A program made the translations under genes and the position numbers. 64,000 bases of DNA from Desulfosediminicola flagellatus (lineage in GTDB: Bacteria; Desulfobacterota; Desulfobulbia; Desulfobulbales; Desulfocapsaceae): contig NZ_CP050698.1 of assembly GCF_005116655.2 (NCBI RefSeq), forward strand, positions 124,001-188,000, in the 5' to 3' direction. Shown piece after piece: positions 62,642 through 64,000 of the stretch. Below the pieces are notes generated by a model. The model was not told the DNA's origin. It made no database searches and was given only the letters and a program-made list of their open reading frames with translations. Positions within the stretch are counted from its first letter, which is position 1. Every line of letters begins with the position of its first letter.

Positions 62642-64000
62642 ATGAGTGTGCAGCTTCGTGCGGACAGGGAGGCTCTGGAAAAACTCTGGGAGCAGGGTTT
62701 GACGGGGCAGGAGCTTTTGAGGCATCATAGTAAGCTTGTTGATGAGTTTATTGTTGAGTGTTTTGAAAGCGCTGAGTTGGAAGGGGTCAGGGGGCAGGTC
62801 GCTCTTCTGGCCCTTGGTGGTTATGGCAGAAAAGAACTGTTTCCGTTCTCCGATATTGATCTGATGATACTGTTTCATCCAGATATTGAAGATCGGGTAG
62901 GGGAGGTTGTGGATGCCATTCTTTATCCTCTGTGGGACACTGGTCTTGAGGTTGGTCATGGTGTTCGCACTATTTCGCAATCAATGGATCATGCTGAGGA
63001 AGATTATTTTTTTCAGGTATCCATGCTTGATGCCCGGCTGATTTATGGTTCTCAGTCTCTCTTTGATGATCTGGTCGGAAAATATCGTGAAAAGTATATA
63101 AGCGGGCATCGTGAGGGTTTTGTCGAAGAGATGAAGCGGCATCGTGATCGTCGGCGTGAGCGGTACGGCAGTCACAGTTTTCTGCTTGAGCCTCATATAA
63201 AGGAAGGTAAGGGCGGCATGCGTGACATTCAGTCTATGTACTGGGTTGCACGTGTTGTGTTCGGACTTCGTGGCTTGCATGATTTCTCAGCGGCGGGCCT
63301 GATGCTCGAGGAGGAGCAGAGCGAATTTCTCGAGTCCTGGGATGCCTTGGTTCAACTGCGTAACAGGCTTCATTATTTCAGCCGCAGAAAAAATGACCAG
63401 CTCTATTTTGAACTTCAGGAAGAAGTGGCGGAGGCTCTTGGCTATGTTGTTGTTGATGGTGTGCTCGGGGTTGAGCAGTTCATGCGTGACACGTATGCGC
63501 ATATGGAGAATGTTGCGATAACGGTTGACCTCTTTTTTGACCATGTGGATGAGGTTCTGGGGCTGGTGCGTAGATCGGGTCCGGTCATTCAGGACCGTGA
63601 AGTCGAGAAGGGTATCGAGATTCGCAGGGGGCGGGTTCATCTGACTGCATTACCCCGACAGATTGCCGCCAAGCCGCAACTCATGATGCGGGCGTTCCTG
63701 GCGTTTGCCAGAAGTGGTGTTCCGTTGCATCATCGCACCCGCAAACTTATCTCGTCTTCTCTTGAGATGGTAAATGATAAGATGCGCACCTCGCCAAGAA
63801 TGTCCAAGGCGCTTGTAAATATCCTTGAGAGTGCAAAAGATGTGTTTGGTGTGCTCGAGGTGATGCTCGAAACAGGGTTGCTGTCAGCATATGTTCCTGA
63901 GTTTTGTAAAATCGAGACGCTCGCTCAGCACGATATATATCATATATATACTGTTGATCGTCATTCCCTTCAGGCTGTAGCTGAATTGCGGACGGTGATT
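62642..64000 (+). CDS. glnD: Bifunctional PII uridylyltransferase/uridylyl-removing enzyme, 3' end cut
   Basis: Adds or removes UMP on PII in response to glutamine. The ATG at 62642 lies 3 bases after the glnB stop. Seen: the nucleotidyltransferase site GGYGRKELFPFSDIDL (Gly59-Gly60, Asp71, Asp73), the long helical linker (EPHIKEGKGGMRDIQS), and the start of the HD domain (HDIYHIYTVDRH at about 430-441). The window ends after codon 453, before the ACT domains. The whole stretch is one open frame, so this is a real gene, not a fragment. Confidence 0.96.
   Translation, partial: MSVQLRADREALEKLWEQGLTGQELLRHHSKLVDEFIVECFESAELEGVRGQVALLALGGYGRKELFPFSDIDLMILFHPDIEDRVGEVVDAILYPLWDTGLEVGHGVRTISQSMDHAEEDYFFQVSMLDARLIYGSQSLFDDLVGKYREKYISGHREGFVEEMKRHRDRRRERYGSHSFLLEPHIKEGKGGMRDIQSMYWVARVVFGLRGLHDFSAAGLMLEEEQSEFLESWDALVQLRNRLHYFSRRKNDQLYFELQEEVAEALGYVVVDGVLGVEQFMRDTYAHMENVAITVDLFFDHVDEVLGLVRRSGPVIQDREVEKGIEIRRGRVHLTALPRQIAAKPQLMMRAFLAFARSGVPLHHRTRKLISSSLEMVNDKMRTSPRMSKALVNILESAKDVFGVLEVMLETGLLSAYVPEFCKIETLAQHDIYHIYTVDRHSLQAVAELRTVI

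Overview
The window looks like a chromosomal segment of a Gram-negative anaerobe, most likely a marine sulfate-reducer-type Desulfobacterota (Desulfobulbales-like). This placement is inferred from the gene mix: NhaD-type Na+/H+ antiporter, SulP transporter with carbonic anhydrase, PEP-CTERM/exosortase machinery and UPF0280. No rRNA or other marker fixes the taxon. No tRNA, rRNA or CRISPR array was recognised.

Layout. (1) 1-11.6 kb: the end of a CpsD-type tyrosine kinase, then YgiQ, NhaD, a carbonic anhydrase-SulP pair, a NarL-type response regulator, HU, Lgt and MnmG. (2) 11.6-18.5 kb: a methyltransferase, the conserved rpmH-rnpA-yidD-yidC-jag-mnmE cluster (ribosome, RNase P and membrane insertion) and ElbB. 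(3) 18.8-46.1 kb: a large exopolysaccharide/exosortase locus. It runs from a PrsT-like TPR lipoprotein, Wza-like export protein, outer-membrane barrel, EpsI and exosortase, through an uncharacterised deacetylase-like protein, glycosyltransferases, Wzy/ligase, Wzx flippase, acyltransferase, oxidoreductase and epimerase. It ends with secreted beta-helix and PKD/FN3 proteins, a MshEN-domain membrane protein and an EpsB-type priming glycosylphosphotransferase. Much of 25-37 kb is visibly more AT-rich than its surroundings. (4) 46.1-49.3 kb: a mobile patch with a dead REP-associated transposase (RAYT), a complete IS4-family element with an 11-bp target duplication, and a PEP-CTERM protein that is a likely exosortase substrate. 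(5) 50-60.5 kb: MutM, a phosphopantetheinyl transferase, CvpA-UPF0280-PilZ, rfbA-rfbD, a phosphohexomutase and mannose-1-phosphate guanylyltransferase (dTDP-sugar and GDP-mannose supply), another PilZ protein and MtnA. (6) 60.9-64 kb: amtB-glnB-glnD nitrogen control; glnD runs off the window.

How it fits together. The sugar-nucleotide genes can feed the Wzx/Wzy-type polysaccharide locus. The priming transferase, glycosyltransferases, flippase, polymerase and Wza-like exporter would build and export the polymer. The exosortase would process PEP-CTERM proteins such as the one at 48.6-49.2 kb. Two PilZ proteins and a MshEN-like membrane protein suggest c-di-GMP control of surface or biofilm functions. 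The least explained items are the deacetylase-like protein at 25.3 kb, the five-module cysteine-paired FN3/PKD adhesin, the MshEN membrane protein with possible decayed coding sequence upstream, a degenerate heptamer repeat family at two places, and a 149-bp MITE-like element at 59.1 kb.
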